Assembly (NCBI GenBank): GCA_036583965.1
Contig: JAZBQD010000027.1
Span: forward strand, 8,409,187-8,473,186
DNA length: 64,000 bases
Reading direction: 5' to 3'
DNA from: Prunella strophiata
Taxonomy: Eukaryota; Chordata; Aves; Passeriformes; Prunellidae
Made by a program: the position numbers and the translations under genes. Within the stretch, counting starts at the first letter, position 1. The number at the start of each line of letters is the position of its first letter. Positions 1-10,799 of this stretch are shown piece after piece. The notes beneath the pieces are model-generated. The model made no database searches, had not been told where the DNA came from, and saw only the letters and a list, made by a program, of their open reading frames with translations.

Positions 1-498
1 AAGCCTCAGTTAATGGCCACATTATTTATGTTTTAGAAACATGCTCCTGCACATGCACTGGGTATGCTCAGCTTTGAAAACTTTCCCCGTGATGTGAGTA
101 ATGGGATACAACAATAGTTACATGGACAGAGCAGTTGTTTCCATGACCTGAGCTCACCCACATCACCTCCAGGGAAAAGCCATCCCCAAACAAGGGCTGT
201 CCCCAAGGAAGCCACTCAGGATGGGGTGACTGGGGGCTCAAGGAGGGGGCACAGGGGCACCTCAAACCCTCTGTCTCACCCAGCCTCCAGCAGCCACTGC
301 TGAACAGAGGGACCTGTGATCCCTCTGGGATGGGCTGCCCCATGAGCTGGTGGGCACTGACAGCACCAGCACCTCCTCCCACATGAGGAAGCCCAAGCCA
401 TGGGGGGACTAAACTCCAGTAATGTGAACAGAGAATATGAATCATAGACATTTAAACCTTCATTTTGGGTGAGCATTTGGACCATCATCTCACCCTAG

Positions 499-582
499 GT
501 GAGCAAGGGCCACATTTATGCCCATGACCAGAACAACAATGGATTTTGGCTGGTTCCTGCCATGGATGTAAACCAACTGAGG
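499..582 (+). CDS. weak candidate internal exon (84 nt)
   Basis: An 84-nt segment is bounded by a CCCTAG acceptor-like junction and an AGG|GTGAGT donor that matches the vertebrate consensus well. It is open in one frame for exactly 28 codons, phase 0 at both ends, and its predicted peptide is of ordinary mixed composition (HIYAHDQNNN near the start, FWLVPAMDVN near the end). Against it: the tract before the acceptor is only weakly pyrimidine-rich, no partner exon was found nearby, and I recognise no protein family. GT-AG pairs around a short open frame arise often by chance, so this is a pointer only. It could equally be intergenic sequence. Confidence 0.1.
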
Positions 583-2839
583 GTGAGTCCAGGAGACCTC
601 ATGGTCTGTGAGATCAAGTGGGGAAAGACTGGAGAGGGAGGGAGAAACTGCCTCAAAAACTGCCTGTGTGCCATTAAATGCTGTTACCAGCAAAAAGTCA
701 AAATGGTGTTTTTAGCTTTCCCTTCATGAAGAAAATTACAGGCCTGAATCTTTGTTACAATAATTGCCCCTGAGATTGGCTTGCAATTATTTTGGTGAGT
801 CTAACCTTCCAAAGTGAAATGACATGAACAGCAGAGCATCCATGGGCCCAGGTAACAGCTTCTAATTATTTCCCATCAACTCTTGATCTTCTTTACCTGA
901 TTGTTGCTTCAAAGAGTTTCAGCAAAAAGAAGATGGTCTCAGCACTCACCATTTATCTCAATGTCTTGGTGAAAGTTTTGCAGCACTTTCAATTGGAAGA
1001 AAGTAAAGACTGCCTGTGCTGCCTGAAACACATTTTTAACTAACAAAGCAATGGTTTAGTGTTAAATATATTATATCAACCAGACAAGACATTTGACTTC
1101 TTTCTTTTGATACTTATTATTAATAGCCTTGCTAGAATATCTATTTTGAAGATTTTCCATACATGAGAACTTAATGAAAATTATGGCTGTGGACTAGTTA
1201 CACAGAGTAATTACATCAATGTAAGCTTCAGAGGCTGAGTCTCTGATCCTGTAATAAATAACCATTTCCAGAGTTGGATAAAAATAAATGTAATCAGCAT
1301 TATATGATGAAAAATGTAAAGAATCTGATTTGCTCATTCTTCCCCTTGCAAAACCTATCACTCCAGAGAGATTTGAAGACAACACCCTAGTCTGTCCCTG
1401 AGTAAGTGCTAAAGCTTCCTGAAGTCTTCTCCTGAGATCCCACTGCTGCAGCACCCACATCCTGAGAACTGACCAGACCCACTCTGGAAAGGATCAGAGG
1501 ATATTTCTTCACCAGCTCTGAGCACATGCCATGTGCTGCCCTGATTCCCATTCCTGATCTTCTTTTATCTCCCATGTCTTCTATTCCTTCTATAATTTAA
1601 TCCTTCTCTCTCTAGCCTGCTATATTTTAATATATATATACACATATATCTGATCCAGTCAGCCAAGATTACATTACTATTTCTATTTATTTATGTAGCT
1701 GTTTGTATGTGTTTCTGTGAGCCTGCAACCAAAAAGGCAACAAAAAGCAATGCCTTGACTAGCTTGTCCATGGTGGAGCTTGCCCTCTCCCACATGGAGA
1801 TCTTGCCATGACTCAGCTTCAGAAGCTGTTTTCTGGCATGGCTCTTCTTTTCTCTTTCCTTTTCATATGTGCTTTTCTTTGGGACTAGGTTTTGCTTTCT
1901 CCTTCCAGAAAGAAAATTGGAATCCAGCAATAACAGTAGCAGAAAGAGCCCCAATCTGTCTTCATTAAAACTTCCCTTTCCCAGAAAAGGCAGTTTTGCC
2001 ATCTCTAACATTGTCTAACCATGATCAGAAAGAGGTTTCATGACAATGGAGCAGTATAAAGGAAGACCTTTCAAAGCAAAAGCCCTAACATTTTGTATTT
2101 CAGATGCTTTCATGTCTTTTATTCTGCCTTCTGGAGTCAGAGATCTTTGTATTCAAAGCCCCAAATATTATTTATAGCACTTTATGGAGACAGAGCCATC
2201 AGCACCCAGGCTGCCCAGACCTCTTCATCCGATTTTTGTTAGTACTGTACCACAAGCCCACAACATTTAGCAAATGTAAAACCAAGATGAGGGAGCACAA
2301 CCAAACTGCCTCAAAATGAGCCTGTGCCTTCCCAACCCCCACACAAGCACTCTGGCCACTCGTAGCCTTCCTCCTTCTGAGGAAGCAGAGATTCATTATT
2401 TACCAGAGACTGATTGTGCCATCTCTGTGCAGTCACCCACAGCATCTTCTTACCACCCACCCCTGCAGCTGATCTGGGTTTTTGCACTTTACTCCACTGG
2501 AAAAGCAGAATTTGACCTGCTGGTTTCATTGTGCTGGTACTCGGGGTTTCTCTGTCACCCTCAGCCCAGGGGAATGACATTAATCCTGCAGCACTGTGAG
2601 GCAGCCACTGCTCAACACAAGAAAAATTATAGGGGTGATAAAATCTGCAAGAAGGGATGAGGCTCTCATGCCTTCACCCCACTGATCTCTTCTCAGACCC
2701 TGGAGAAGGTTTTACCTTCTCCCTGTCCCCCTACAACCAGTCACAACAAGCACTGGATCAACCCCAGACCACAAGCCATGAGCCACCTTCTGTAAGCGGA
2801 TACATTTTGTATTTAATACCACGGTAAATTAAAAAATGG
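583..2839. other. non-coding stretch, no gene seen
   Basis: This interval holds AT-rich single-copy DNA with a short (TA)n-type tract near 1628-1650. Several 60-110-codon open frames exist on both strands but show low-complexity or unnatural composition and no start or splice context. Around 2104 an open frame follows a TTTCAG, but the pyrimidine tract is short and the peptide looks random. I see no repeat family I can name. Confidence 0.5.
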
Positions 2840-3529
2840 CAGACCACATCAAACTTTTATTTCGCATACAATAAAAGGGTTTCCTCAGTCATAAAAAAAT
2901 GGGCAAGGAGAGGAGGAAGAGGCCACCGCACAACAAATTCCTTCCTTACAGTCTGGAGAACTTGCGGGGGCGGGTTCAGGGGGAAATTTGCCAGTTAATA
3001 AAATGTTGTGTATGAATTATACATCAGGACTGGCCCCAAACGTGAACCAGACACGGTATGGTGTGCTGGGATCACTGCACTGGCACAGTGCAGGATCACT
3101 TCCACTTCTACAAAGACTCACATACAAGCTTTATCTCCAAGGTTTAAGCTCCTTCTGCCTCCAGTTAAACAGTGAAGGACATGTGTAAGTATTCACATGC
3201 TGAAGGACTTAGTTTTACAAAGACAGCTTTGTTCTGCAAAGGTTATCTATACCGGAAGAAATAATGAAACAATAGAAAACAGGACAATTGTTTATCCCCT
3301 TGGTTAAAAATAATTATGTGTGCATCCAAATACATTTGTCTTCAGGTACACTTAGGCTTTGCCCCTTGCTTTTTCTGATGTCAAGGTGCAGATGTTAATA
3401 ATAAATTTCTGTACCCAAAATTCATGTACATCAGTGGAGGAAAACTCATTGACTTAAAGGGGACATTGTAGCAGCCCAGGAATCCAGCTCTGCCGATCTT
3501 CCAAACTGAAACCAAAACTGATCCTAAAA
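2840..3529 (-). other. possible 3'UTR of the minus-strand terminal exon
   Basis: Read on the minus strand, this follows directly after the stop codon of the candidate terminal exon at 3530-3752. It is about 690 nt, AT-rich and without long open frames on that strand. It ends about 20 nt past a canonical AATAAA (minus-strand bases 2861-2856), and the bases just downstream of that signal are GT-rich (around 2835-2848), as expected for a cleavage/polyadenylation site. This is inference from position and signals; there is no transcript evidence. The plus-strand open frame at 2988-3188 inside it is probably chance. Confidence 0.25.
2854..2877. terminator. bidirectional poly(A)-signal hairpin
   Basis: A perfect 8-bp inverted repeat, CTTTTATT (2854-2861) and AATAAAAG (2870-2877), is separated by an 8-nt loop. 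Each arm contains AATAAA on one strand: plus 2870-2875 and minus 2861-2856. The block therefore offers a poly(A) signal in both directions. It could serve as the 3' end of the minus-strand candidate gene and of any plus-strand transcript arriving from the left. AATAAA hexamers are common in AT-rich DNA, so function is uncertain; the symmetry itself is directly visible. Confidence 0.35.
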
Positions 3530-3752
3530 TCACTGCAGAGATGATGCTGCTTTTGTAGCATCTCTGGCATTATCGCTGGCAAATAAAGGATTTGTGTATT
3601 CTGCATATTCACCACATTGCTCAGTGCCTCCCAGTGCCATGACAGTGCCATACACTTCATTGACAGCATGGTACACACAGCCCTCATCCTGAAGTCTTTG
3701 GATTTCAGGTACGAAATCCCAGACAGGACGCAACAGACCTATGGATAAGCTT
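3530..3752 (-). CDS. candidate terminal coding exon, unrecognised protein
   Basis: On the minus strand a pyrimidine-rich tract (TTGTTTTGGTTTTCCTAG) forms a good splice acceptor ending at 3753. The exon then supplies one base to a split codon and reads 73 sense codons to a TGA at 3532-3530. Codon choice has the purine-first bias of real coding sequence. The predicted peptide is balanced and non-repetitive: it starts SLSIGLLRPVW, has EIQRLQDEG near residues 16-24, an acidic/aromatic patch EYAEYTNPLF near 50-59, and ends KAASSLQ. An in-frame TAG lies just upstream of the acceptor, so the segment cannot be extended as a single-exon gene. No transmembrane segment or known catalytic motif is evident, and I do not recognise the family. 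A poly(A) signal lies about 670 nt downstream, consistent with a last exon. Upstream exons would lie at coordinates above 3752 but were not identified convincingly. A decayed exon or chance remain possible. Confidence 0.35.
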
Positions 3753-4099
3753 CTAGGAAAACCAAAACAATTCATGTCAAGATGGAAAGCAGTATATTTC
3801 TATGCCCCAGCTGCCTAACCATTAATCTTTTTCACGCTGTATTTATCTGCTGCTCATAACAGTTTGTTTTATAATGTTTAGCTCCAGTAGCCTTCCAGAC
3901 TCGCACAGGGCAGCGAGAACAGAACAAGGTTTGTGTCTGCCATGCTCATGCAGCCGAATTCACTGCCTCGCTGCCCAGCCAGGACAACGTGGGCATCACT
4001 GCATGTGGGCAGCCTTTTGCCATCCCTGTCCCTCTCCTCTGTGGCACAGCAGAGCTCTGCTTTGGCACAGTTGTGGTGACTTGAGCAGGGTTATTGCAG

Positions 4100-4165
4100 C
4101 AGAGCGAGGACGCTCGCTGCTGAGCTGCACAAACACCACGTCACGAGCCGAGCGCGCCCAGCACT
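4100..4165. promoter_or_regulatory. small CpG cluster with CRE-like half site
   Basis: About nine CpGs fall within roughly 65 bases in an otherwise CpG-poor window. The cluster includes an AGCGA/TCGCT short inverted repeat and CACGTCAC, which contains a CRE/ATF-type half site on the minus strand (TGACGTG). It lies about 350 bp upstream, in the minus-strand sense, of the candidate terminal exon. It is far below CpG-island length. It may be a regulatory site or simply slow-decaying sequence. Confidence 0.2.
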
Positions 4166-4241
4166 CCCACAACTTCCACACCACATACCTCCCATGCAGC
4201 AACCCTGATAAATGCTTCAGGGGGGAAAGAAAAAAAAAAAA

Positions 4242-4263
4242 GGGAGGGGGTTGGGGGGTGGGA
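4242..4263 (+). other. G-quadruplex motif
   Basis: Four G-runs of 3, 5, 6 and 4 bases are separated by loops of 1, 2 and 1 bases on the plus strand, directly after an A-run. This fits the canonical G3+N1-7 pattern with very short loops, a form known to fold stably. Biological role unknown. Confidence 0.6.
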
Positions 4264-4773
4264 ACAGGATATTTTAATTGACTTGACACTAAATTCCACT
4301 CCCCGCATTGAATCAACTGAGCATTAAATTCATGTGTCTATTATGGTATGTGCAGATGTGTCAGGGTACACACGTTAAGTGTTTCCAGTCGCTCTCTGAG
4401 TTATTTTCTTGTTGAATAAAAATCATGTGAAACCCATTAAAAGAAAGACCAACAGAATTTGATAACAAGATGCAACAGCTATCTAAGGTTTTTGAACAAT
4501 CCCAACAATTTCAGGCGAGAAATATAACTTTTCAGCACTTCTTCCTAATATTCACTAGAGGTGAAGTATTTCCTGGAGTGCAACTGAGGGCTTTGAGCAG
4601 TTGTTTTGTTCGTTTGTTTTGTTGGTTTTTTTAATGCTACTATATTAGCTTGGTTTGTTGGGTTTTTCTTTAAAGAATAACATCAAGGGAAGATGAATTT
4701 TTTTTTTTTATATATAAGGTCTTTGATAAAACTGGATTGAAATATTTAGACAATTAAGAGATGCATTTTTTTT

Positions 4774-4805
4774 GAAAATTTAAACATTTTTATGTTTAAA
4801 TTTTC
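4774..4805. repeat. perfect 14-bp inverted repeat (hairpin)
   Basis: GAAAATTTAAACAT (4774-4787) is followed by a 4-base loop of T and then its exact reverse complement (4792-4805). A 15-T run follows immediately. The arms are perfect and AT-rich, so the block could form a hairpin or cruciform. It is not part of any repeat family I recognise. Confidence 0.85.
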
Positions 4806-5370
4806 TTTTTTTTTTTTTTTAAGTTTCATAATTGAAAGGAAAGGCCTCAAAATGCTTTAAACAAAATATTTTAGTTGACCGAAAGGATGAAATTTTCAGC
4901 TTTTTTGTACATGTGAGAATTAGAGATTTTAATGAGAAAATGCAGAACCTCTTGGAAAACTGTGCCAGCAACAGAACAGAGGAACTGCAATGTGGTAATT
5001 TCTGTTTAAAAACAAGAAGGCTAAATTCTCTGCTGCCCTAAGCTCAGCAAAGAGCATTAGATCAGGTGAGAATTTATCCTCCAGAAAGAAAATCACCTTT
5101 TTTTCTCAGAGGTACAGCATCCTCCCAGCTGGTGTGAATCACCAGGATGCAGCAGAGGATGTGTCCTCACGCTTTTTAAACAATTCCCATCAAAATGCCA
5201 GCAGGAGCCAGCAAGGCTTCACGGCAGTAAGAATCCCCTTCTCTGGAGTGGGGATTTGTACAGATCAGGCTTTGTACTGGAGTGAAAGCAGCAAGTCTCT
5301 CTCAGGCCACCAAGGTCCCTGAAGTCACTGCATTCATTTGTACAATGTCCAGCACTTCTAAGTTGTTCAC

Positions 5371-5501
5371 CTCTTTCTTCTTAATTTTTTTGTCATTAAA
5401 CTCATGGTTTTTGACTGATGAGGGATGAGTGAGATGCTGAAGAAAATAGAGTCTGATACTTCCCTTGAATCCAAAATGATCTACCACAGCAATTTTCATT
5501 A
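5371..5501 (-). CDS. weak candidate internal exon (131 nt)
   Basis: On the minus strand, a pyrimidine tract of more than 40 bases (complement of 5504-5550) ends in TTCTTGGAG, a usable acceptor. It is followed by 131 nt with one open frame (43 codons, starting MKIAVVDHFGF and ending KKIKKKE) and a GAG|GTGAAC donor. Exon phase is 2 bases plus 43 codons, ending phase 0, so it cannot splice directly in frame to the 3752 acceptor, which needs two bases from the preceding exon. No family is recognised. The pyrimidine tract is also a simple GA/CT repeat, which weakens the case. Could be chance. Confidence 0.12.
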
Positions 5502-5506
5502 CTCCA

Positions 5507-5550
5507 AGAAAAAGAGAGCGAGAGAGAAGGGAGGGGAAAAAAAAAGAAAG
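5507..5550. repeat. GA-rich / A-rich simple sequence
   Basis: An almost pure purine tract on the plus strand begins with GAGAGCGAGAGAG-type units and runs into an A-run. It is low-complexity sequence and doubles as the pyrimidine tract of the weak minus-strand exon candidate beside it. Confidence 0.7.
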
Positions 5551-5599
5551 ACATTACTTCTCTGAATTACACGCCACTTTCATAATTCTCCCTGAAGTA

Positions 5600-7290
5600 C
5601 CACACAGGGACTGTGTTGAAGGGAGGAAAATGAAAACAGCTGTGGAGGTTTTGGGTTACACTGCAGCTCCGTGCTGCCTTTGGCCCTTGCCCACCAGTGC
5701 AGTTTGTTCTAATCCTGGTCGTGAATGTCCGTATTTGTTACCGCTCACTAAGGCAAGTCTTCTGCCTCTTGGAATAATAAAAACTGTTGTGTGCTTATCT
5801 GCTAAGCTTCTCCGACAGTTGCAAAAAGTCATCGAGTCAGCAACACGCCTGGAGCCCGGGGCTGTCACTCAAAGGGGCTGCCCATGCTGGGACAGCAGCA
5901 CTGCCAGAGGGGCCTGGGACAGGCAGGGACTGCAGGGCTGGGAGCCTTGGTGTCCTCCCATAGGGCTGGCATTGTCCTCTCACCCCAGAGCTCCCCTTTC
6001 TCCTCTTAGTTTTCTTTGCTTTTAATTTCTGCTACACGTGCCTCACAACAAATAAAGCATCTCCATCAGTAAACCCACTCCTAAAAATAGGTTGCATTAT
6101 TTTTGGTAGATGTTTTGGCTCCCAAGGCAGGTTTTGATGAGCACAGGGTGATGTGTCTTCAGCAGGGCTGTGACTTAGAGCTGCCAGCCTTTCAGTTTCC
6201 CACTCTCATCCCCGCCGTGCTGGCCAAGTCTTTCCATCCCTCCATCCTCCACTCTCCCTTCACTGCCACACTATTTCCTGCTGTTGCACTCCTATTTTCT
6301 CACTAATCCCTGACTTCCTCCACACTCTCCAAATAGTTCTCCTCAGCCTCAACTTTATTAACTTAAGCTGTTTATTCTTCTACCACTAGAAAGTAATTCT
6401 GTGCATTCCCTTTTCCTCCTCCATACGTCCCCCTGCCCCCACCCTCAACCTCTCTGCATGCTGAGAAGCCATTTGCCCCTTTGGAGAACTGCATGTATTT
6501 TTTTCCCCAATGCATTTGGGAGAGAAAAGTCAGGGAGGGGGAAAAGACCAGTTCCTGGCAGCTCCCCACTGGAGGATAGAATCTGTTTTTAATTTAGGTA
6601 GTTAAAACTCGCAGCCCCGCTGGAATCTGGAAGAGGAGCGTGTGTGTGTCTCTGCGTGTGGGGTTATATGGGCGCTCATTGTGTGTGGATGGGACAGGGT
6701 GACACATTTATGGTGAGTGTGCACACGTGGGGCTTTTGCCCATGTGGAAATGGCACGCTGTTTGTGGCCTGTGCCTGCCTTACACCCGTGGGAAGCTGCC
6801 TGAGCCTGACGTTTCTGTCCATGTGGGAAAAGCCCAGGAGGGCAGTTGAGGGAAGTATTGGCCAGCTCCACCACCATAACCTGAAAGCTTCCCCTGGGAA
6901 AGCCAGCTCACAGCACACCCTTGAGGGGAAAACATAGACTGGAGAGCAGGAGCTCAGCCATGACCATGGATTTGAGAGCATGAGTGCTTTAGCACCTCCA
7001 ATCCTGGCCAAGGAAAACCAGCAGGCAACTGTTTTCTACTGGCACATCTCTCTGTAGCAGAAACATCAGAGAGCTCAGCTGGTTTTTGTGCTTCTCAGGC
7101 CCTAAAACCTGAGGACCCTGCTTTTATATGTAGCACACACACATATCTCAACATAAAAAGTTATATATAGAACTCTACATGTATCCACACAAATGCTCAC
7201 CTACACAGACCTCCACGTGCACGCACACAGGACTATGGCAAGCACTGTGCTGGGATCCCAAGGCAGTGTGGAGGGGAGGCTGGGCTAATG
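5600..7290. other. non-coding stretch, no gene seen
   Basis: Mixed-composition DNA with several open frames of 60-130 codons on both strands, for example 5630-6025 plus and 6676-7011 minus. Their peptides are rich in Cys, Trp, His and Pro in random order and lack domain features. A TG/CA-rich patch lies near 6641-6665. No repeat family named. Confidence 0.45.
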
Positions 7291-7299
7291 CCTCTGCCT

Positions 7300-7580
7300 C
7301 TAATGCAGGTCACTTCCTCTCCGGATCCCAGCAGAAGTGACTTATTACAGGAGCTTATAAAATCCCCCTGAAGAATAATTGCAAAATGAAACAAATTGCG
7401 TTAAGTGGCGGCCAATAATTTCACCAGGGACACCAGGGCTATTAGACCAGCCAGGAAGGTCCTCGTTTCCCCTCCACTCTCCTCCAGCTGGGACAAGCCC
7501 TGTCTAAGGGGCAATGTCATCAAAGCATGTGTTTAAGGGGTGATTAATTGTGTCTCCATCAAAGGGGAGCTGAAATCTGT
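7300..7580. promoter_or_regulatory. candidate conserved non-coding element
   Basis: High-complexity, repeat-free block with CpGs retained in an AT-rich setting (GCGTTAAGTGGCGGCCAATAA near 7400). It has several homeodomain-type cores (CAATAATT, GATTAATTG near 7541-7550) and a CCAAT-like GGCCAAT. This texture is typical of ancient enhancers. Conservation has not been measured here. Confidence 0.25.
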
Positions 7581-7589
7581 CTGCCCAGA

Positions 7590-9625
7590 GCTGCTTGTGG
7601 CAATGGGTATATCCCAGCAGTGGGGGTCATCCCTGAGCAGCCAAACAGACACCCATAGACCTGCCCCCAGCACTTCTCCATCTGCAGTTATCAAGTCTTT
7701 CCAAGGGATATGAAGCCACCTTTTTGCAGTCTAAACCCACCACTCCATATTTTTCCCAGGCAGGGAGCAGAGGTTATTCACTTGGCTGCTGCTCCTGTGG
7801 GATATCTGGAAAATATTCTCATGTCTTCCCCAGTCTCTAAACTATAGCATGCACTTCATCTGCCCACTCCTCTCTGGCCACCTCAGCTCCTTGTTGTTTT
7901 TCTTTGGAACTCCTGAATTGCTGAGGGAACAAATTCCCCATAGCGTTGACCAGTATTTTTGGCATCTGCTCAACAGCTGACCCAAGAGGAGATATCCTTC
8001 TGAGACAAAAAAAAAAAAAAAAGTAAGAAAAAATATAACCCAGCATACTCCCTCCCCCTTTTCCTTCTTCCTCCAAAAAAATAAAATAAAATAATCACAG
8101 AAGTGATGAAAAATGGGCCATGTGTAAAGAACTGCAGACCCCAGAGGTAGCTCTGGATTGAACTCCCTATTTATACACAGTTGTACATTATTATTTACTA
8201 CAGTAATCAATGTAAAAACACTGCCTACCCTAGCAACCCCTGTGTCATATGGTGTGTATACATCACCTCTGGGAAGCAGGTCAGCTCTATAAAGAAAATC
8301 AGCCATATTTAACATGAAACTCTGTAGTTTTTACAATGTTTTTAAAAATGTTTTACAACATGTAGAAATGCTTCCATAAAAGCAGACTTATTAATCCCAG
8401 TTTTAAGCTGTCTTTTAAAGTGGAGTTTTCTTACACAAATATTTTCCTTTTCTCCCCACTGCTTCCCTGCCCCTCCTTTTAAATAAAGTTATTATAGAAA
8501 AAGAAATGGTTACTCAGACATGGAAGGCAGCTCAGCACTGTCCACCTCCAATGGACCCCTGATTTCCCCCCAGAAGATGCAGGGAAGGAGGATGGTAGCC
8601 ATTCCCAGAGGAGATAACTCTCCTGGGCACTATCAGCAACAGGGAATATTTGCAGGATTTAACATGTTTTCTTATTCTTATCCCAAAGACTTATCCCCAA
8701 AGTCTTTGCACCAAATGTGAAGTTCTCAACCAAGAAGCTTAAATTAGGAACCTAAATGGGCCCCTTCCCCTGTCGAGGAGGGCTTCCCACAACTCAGGTC
8801 TGAATTGCCCTCTGGAGATGCCTGTCCCTTATTAATGCTGGAAAGACTCGAGTAATTACATGTCTAATTTAGGAACAAGATGCAAAGCAAAGCCAGACCC
8901 AATTCCTGGAGATGTCTCCCTACTCTATACCCACCACCACTCCCTGCTGGAGGCCCAGGAGGGCTGGCTGCCCATCCCACTGTGCCCACAGCTCTGTCAC
9001 CCCCTGTCCCCATGCAGTGGGGCTGAGCTTCCCACCACGGGGTTGGAGCTACCACAGGTCCCACTGAGAAGGGACTTCATCATTCCATACCCCAACCTGG
9101 GTCTGCATGGGGCTCCTGACAGCAGTGCTTCAGCTCCTGCTTACTCATGGAACTGAAATTCATTCCTTCACTCCTGGAGAGGAGCAGAGAGACACCAGGA
9201 GCACCCAGCAAAGGCACCATTCCCACAGCAGAGAATCTGGGTGCTGCAGGTGGGACTGCAGTGCTGTCAGAAATCCCAGGACAGCCCAGCAGACCCCTGT
9301 ATGTGTTCCGTGGGAAGAGGGTGTGGTCCTCCCATAACCTTCCCACCTGAGGAAAGTGGCAGTCACATGAGTGAAATCCATTTTTGTAAGATCATTCTCA
9401 AATCTGACTGGCAGCTTCTTTTAGGAAAACCACAGAGCAGGAAAACACTATACAAACAACAGGTCAGGATTACTGCTTTTGAGATGACCCATATATTTAA
9501 AAAAAAAGTCCATTGCATTGACATTTAAGGTTTTCATCAGAAAGATAAATATAAATTAACTTTCAAGGGAAAAAAAGTTGCCCTGTCCACCTCCATTACT
9601 AATCCTTACAGTAATTCCCTTGGAG
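7590..9625. other. non-coding stretch, no gene seen
   Basis: Contains a 16-A run (8007-8022) and an AAAATA-type A-rich patch (8076-8095). The 157-codon minus frame at 7842-8315 reads through these A-runs as poly-Phe and is spurious. TAAATTAGGAACCTAAATGG near 8742 resembles a scattered sauropsid repeat motif, but too little is present to call. No gene supported. Confidence 0.45.
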
Positions 9626-9630
9626 TAACA

Positions 9631-9720
9631 GCCCATTTTACAGAGAGCAAAACTGAAACATGGAGAACTTGGTAACTTGCCTGAGGTTACACATTTTTAA
9701 TAAATCCTGACAGCCAGTGT
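9631..9720 (-). mobile_element. MIR-type SINE relic (core region)
   Basis: Reading left to right, the sequence follows the reverse complement of the MIR core: a CCCATTTTACAG-type start, then AAACTGAAAC, then an AACTTGCCTGAGGTTACACA block matching the MIR ACTTGCCCAAGGTCACACA segment. It is strongly diverged. MIR-family CORE-SINEs are known relics in all amniotes. Boundaries are approximate. Confidence 0.55.
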
Positions 9721-9729
9721 TCAAATGCA

Positions 9730-10640
9730 TCACATCTTTACAATAAGGACTGGATGCTGCAAAGTTTCATTAATGGGGGACAGAATTGCTGGTCCCTGCC
9801 ATCTGGCTGAACCTATTCACACCCACCACCAGCCTCATCTCTGTAATAAGCTTGACCTCTGTGGTGGGGGGATGCTGTTTATCTTCCCTGCTCTGCGACC
9901 CCACTCCACAGCTTCCCTGGCTGCTCCTTCATTGGACCCAGATTTCCACCCTGCCTGCTGTTTTTCCAGCAGTAGCATTTTGGCTCCTGGCAGACTGGAG
10001 AGACATTTCTGTCGGCAGCTCAGGAATTCCCTTTGTGTCTTTCCCTGAGTTTAGGCTCACCTTGATGCTAGACTCTGACCCCTCTTTAATGCAGAGGAAT
10101 GTGTGAAAAATTTATTCCCCTTTTCATTAAGAACTCATTTAAATTCACCAAAAGGTGACCCGGCTCCCTCCACTGTGGCTATATTGTTCTCTGAGAAGCT
10201 GCTTTATTTCTGACTTAGAGCTCAGTTGAAAAGTGGGATCTCACTTCCACTGATCCAATAGTTTAATTTTTAGCATCAATGATGGATAAAATGATGCAGA
10301 GACATGTTTTAAGTACGTTTTTTATACTCATAAACAGTTTGACCAGCTATGAGGAAATGCAGCATGTCCCTGGGTGCAGTGTCCTCCTTCTGGCTCACTT
10401 AATTAGCAACTCTGGTAAGCATGGGAATTTGATTTGCTATTAAAAACTTGGAAAAATATTTGTTTTGTTTATTTGTTTTTCACAACACACAAAGCAAAAG
10501 CCAAACCCCATCATTTCTACTCTGGTTTGTTTTGTTTTCTTGACAAGTGAAAAATCGGCAATCCTAGATTGGAAGCGTTTTGGGAGCTGATCTGGAAAAG
10601 GTGCCAATGCAAATAATGTCATCCTTTGTGCAAAACAACA
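9730..10640. other. non-coding stretch, no gene seen
   Basis: Single-copy DNA with two overlapping plus-strand open frames of about 107 codons (9725-10106) whose peptides lack domain character. No named repeat. The part after 10250 is AT-rich and of higher complexity. Confidence 0.4.
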
Positions 10641-10647
10641 TCCAGGG

Positions 10648-10672
10648 AAAAAAAAAAAAAAAAAAAAAAAAA
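10648..10672 (+). repeat. poly(A) run, 25 bases
   Basis: Uninterrupted A-run on the plus strand. No recognisable retrotransposed body precedes it, so it is called only as a homopolymer. The block after it (about 10690-10790) has a conserved-element texture with retained CpGs (ACTCGCTTTATTCGC). Confidence 0.9.
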
Positions 10673-10799
10673 GAGAAGCATTTTTCATCCAAAAAGCACT
10701 TTGGAAAATCAAAGCCCAGTTTTCAACTCGCTTTATTCGCAATCTGATTCTTATTAATGTCCCTTAATCTCTTGTGTGCTCAGCCATCACGGTGTTGTG

